From: Pseudomonadota bacterium
GTDB lineage: Bacteria > Pseudomonadota > Gammaproteobacteria > Acidithiobacillales > Acidithiobacillaceae
Assembly (NCBI GenBank): GCA_021818125.1
Contig: JAKAFG010000096.1
Span: 1-7,405, forward strand
Length of the DNA: 7,405 bases
Reading direction: 5' to 3'
A model generated the notes under the pieces. The model did not search any database and was not told the DNA's origin. It saw only the letters and a list, made by a program, of their open reading frames with translations. The position numbers and the translations under genes are program-made. Of the stretch, positions 5,815 to 7,405 are shown piece after piece. Each line of letters begins with the position of its first letter. Position 1 is the stretch's first letter.

Positions 5815-6918
5815 TCAACGTTCGACACGCAATGGAAAGACCGGGTGACTGGGACTCTGAGGAGGCGGTGACACCGGCATGTCCGGCGCCATCGGCCCCT
5901 CCGTGCGCGGACCTCGCAACGCTACTTTCAAGGCTCGCAGCGGGTGGGTGAAGGTATCATTGACGGCCGTCGGCTCAAAACCAGAGTGCACCTGACATTG
6001 GTCACACTTCCCATTCACTCCCACGCCATATTTATCCCAGGGCGTGGTCTCCATCAACTCATTGAAGCTCTGCGCATAACCCTCGCTGACCAGCAGATAA
6101 CAGGGCTTCTGCCAGCCAAAAATGTTGCGGGTGGGGTTGCCCCAGGGTGTGCACTGATAATTCTGATTACCTGCCAGAAAATCTAAAAACAGGCTGGATT
6201 GATTAAACGTCCAGTTTGCCTTGCGCTCCTTGCCGATACGAAAGATATCGCGAAAAAGCTGGCGTGAGGCACGCCGCTGGATAAATACCTCCTGCTGCGG
6301 TGCCCGCTCGTAATTGAACCCCGGCGAGATGGTCACGCCCTCGACACCCAGGGCCTTGCAATCATCCAGGAAGCTCGCTACTTCTTCAGCACCTTCGCCT
6401 TGGAAGAGGGTGCAGTTGACCGTGACCCGGAAGCCTTTTTCCACGGCTTCGCGGATCGCCGCTGCCGCCCGCTGATAGGTGCCAAGCTGACACACGGAAT
6501 CATCATGACGATGTTCGTTGCCATCCAGGTGCACCGAGAAGGTCAGGTACGGGGACGGCTGATAGTCGTCCATACGTTTTTTGAGGAGTAGTGCGTTGGT
6601 ACAAAGATAAACAAAGCGCTTGCGCTCGACGAGGCCCTCCACGACGGCGGGCATATCTTTGTGAATCAGCGGCTCGCCACCGGCGATGGAAATAATAGGC
6701 GCGCCGCATTCCTCGGCGGCGCCAATGCATTCCTCGACAGAGAGGCGTTTGTCGAGCGTTTCATCGGGGTAATCAATTTTGCCGCAGCCCGAGCAGGCGA
6801 GGTTGCAGCGGAACAATGGCTCCAGCATCAGCACCAGGGGATAGCGCTTACGTCCCCGCAATTTCTGCGTAAGGATGTAGCGTCCTACCCGATAGCTCTG
6901 AATTAAAGGAACGCCCAT
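5815..6918 (-). CDS. hpnH: Adenosylhopane synthase, radical SAM enzyme
   Basis: HpnH joins a 5'-deoxyadenosyl radical to diploptene, giving adenosylhopane, the first step to extended (C35) hopanoids of the outer membrane. The 367-residue product carries the cluster motif C38-x3-C42-x2-C45 in RCNLACSGCGKIDY. It also has the SAM-binding GGEP at 80-83, Cys106 in VYLCTN, which matches the residue reported to quench the radical intermediate in Zymomonas HpnH, and a C-terminal cysteine-containing region (256, 273, 305, 308) around GWQKPCYLL and CDQCQVHSGFEPTAV. The N-terminus MGVPLIQSYRVGRYILTQKL is typical of the family and fixes ATG 6918, although the Shine-Dalgarno is weak and distant. A Pro-rich tail (about 340-361) looks disordered. 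It is the first gene of the apparent operon, 47 nt before hpnM. Confidence 0.95.
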   Translation of the reverse strand: MGVPLIQSYRVGRYILTQKLRGRKRYPLVLMLEPLFRCNLACSGCGKIDYPDETLDKRLSVEECIGAAEECGAPIISIAGGEPLIHKDMPAVVEGLVERKRFVYLCTNALLLKKRMDDYQPSPYLTFSVHLDGNEHRHDDSVCQLGTYQRAAAAIREAVEKGFRVTVNCTLFQGEGAEEVASFLDDCKALGVEGVTISPGFNYERAPQQEVFIQRRASRQLFRDIFRIGKERKANWTFNQSSLFLDFLAGNQNYQCTPWGNPTRNIFGWQKPCYLLVSEGYAQSFNELMETTPWDKYGVGVNGKCDQCQVHSGFEPTAVNDTFTHPLRALKVALRGPRTEGPMAPDMPVSPPPQSPSHPVFPLRVER

Positions 6919-7068
6919 GATAGAATACCCTCGCCTCGCTGCGACGCAGCATGTAAGTAATGAACAACACCTTGTGGCCAGTATAACATACCAAAGCGTA
7001 TGTGGGACAAGATCACCAACGTTTAGAATGAATGTGGGTATCGGAACCCAGATCCAAAGACATGGCGA
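6919..7068. other. Spacer between the hpnL-like gene and hpnH
   Basis: These 150 bases hold the promoter candidate described separately and a short perfect inverted repeat, GCTGCG-A-CGCAGC (6938-6950), in the presumed hpnH leader close to its start codon. A 5-bp stem, TGGGT/ACCCA (7035-7039/7046-7050), follows the hpnL-like gene but has no T-run. Transcription from hpnL into hpnH is therefore possible in addition to initiation here. Confidence 0.5.
6980..7010 (-). promoter_or_regulatory. Promoter candidate for the hpnH-hpnM-mlaA-gatCAB operon
   Basis: On the minus strand TATACT (6985-6980) is preceded by TGT, giving an extended -10 (TGnTATACT). TTGTCC (7010-7005) is a partial -35 match, but the spacer is 19 bp, longer than ideal, so the extended -10 would carry much of the activity. 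Initiation would lie near 6973, giving a leader of about 55 nt before hpnH. Confidence 0.5.
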
Positions 7069-7405
7069 TCATGAAAGGCTCTCCTCATTGGCATGTCTGT
7101 GCCGCCACTGAAGGTGTATATGATGGCCCTCTAATGCTTGCCATGACAAGAGTACCGGGATGCCCAGCACGATTTCGCGGAAACGCCGTGCCAGCGAAAA
7201 GGCCAGCGCCAGGTCTGGCCCCACACCGATAGCGCTGCCGAAAAGGATAAAACCGCCCTCCTGTACCCCCAGTCCCCCAGGCACCAGAAAGGCCATGCTG
7301 CGCAGGGCTTGCCCCAGGCTTTCCATGAGCAGCGCCGCCCAGAAGGGAATGGGATGCCCGAGCAGCCAGAAGGTAAACCAGACCTCCGCGGTGCCTGCCA
7401 ATAGA
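7069..7405 (-). CDS. hpnL: HpnL-like integral membrane protein (C-terminal part)
   Basis: The last 111 codons of a membrane protein; its start lies beyond the right edge (the frame is open to 7405, and a TTG at 7401 is probably an internal Leu). About three membrane segments are visible around FTFWLLGHPIPFWAALLM, MAFLVPGGLGVQEGGFILFG and REIVLGIPVLLSW. The LVPGGLGVQEG turn and the following ALAFSLARRFREIVLG are typical of the lysylphosphatidylglycerol-synthase TM / UPF0104 flippase-like family, whose hopanoid-cluster members are called HpnL. The product ends in a His-rich polar tail. Full-length members are about 320-340 residues, so roughly a third is present. Its position before hpnH supports the hopanoid assignment; its exact role (lipid transfer or flipping) is not established by sequence. 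Confidence 0.75.
   Translation of the reverse strand, partial: LLAGTAEVWFTFWLLGHPIPFWAALLMESLGQALRSMAFLVPGGLGVQEGGFILFGSAIGVGPDLALAFSLARRFREIVLGIPVLLSWQALEGHHIHLQWRHRHANEESLS

Noticed and set aside
7035..7050. Hairpin TGGGT/ACCCA as a terminator of the hpnL-like gene
   Set aside because: The stem is only 5 bp and no T-run follows on the minus strand.

Overview
The window most resembles the chromosome of an acidophilic, hopanoid-making proteobacterium, and an Acidithiobacillus-like organism fits best. This is an inference from gene content: a GatCAB amidotransferase operon, hopanoid genes hpnH/hpnM/hpnL, MlaA, and moderately GC-rich DNA. No ribosomal RNA or species-level marker is present. 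Almost everything lies on the minus strand; only one protein gene, in the left part, is on the plus strand.

Left edge (1-262, minus strand): a tRNA-Ser(UGA) gene interrupted inside its anticodon by a 221-nt group I intron of the small Azoarcus-like (IC3-type) class. The 5' exon (228-262), the whole intron (7-227) and the first six bases of the 3' exon (1-6) are visible. The remainder of the tRNA lies outside the window. This is the most unusual element here. The intron holds no credible protein gene.

Region 263-458: a divergent regulatory region between the tRNA gene and a plus-strand gene, with an AT-rich island containing a near-perfect inverted repeat over a TATAAT box. Region 459-1010: an exported protein that looks like a secreted SCP-2 (sterol-carrier) fold with a Met/His-rich segment. 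A bidirectional hairpin terminator at 1031-1067 separates it from the convergent operon.

Region 1091-6918 (minus strand): one tight gene cluster read right to left: hpnH (radical SAM adenosylhopane synthase), hpnM/mlaC-like periplasmic lipid carrier, mlaA outer-membrane lipoprotein, then gatC, gatA and gatB (tRNA-dependent amidotransferase for Glu-tRNA-Gln and/or Asp-tRNA-Asn). From hpnM onward the genes abut or overlap (4-nt overlap, then gaps of 2, 9 and 2 nt), so translational coupling is likely. A promoter candidate with an extended -10 sits upstream of hpnH.

Right edge (7069-7405): the C-terminal part of a multi-spanning membrane protein of the HpnL / lysylphosphatidylglycerol-synthase-TM type, cut by the window end. 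Together hpnL, hpnH, hpnM and mlaA describe hopanoid side-chain synthesis and outer-membrane lipid homeostasis. The gat genes feed charged Gln/Asn tRNAs to translation and appear to share the transcript.
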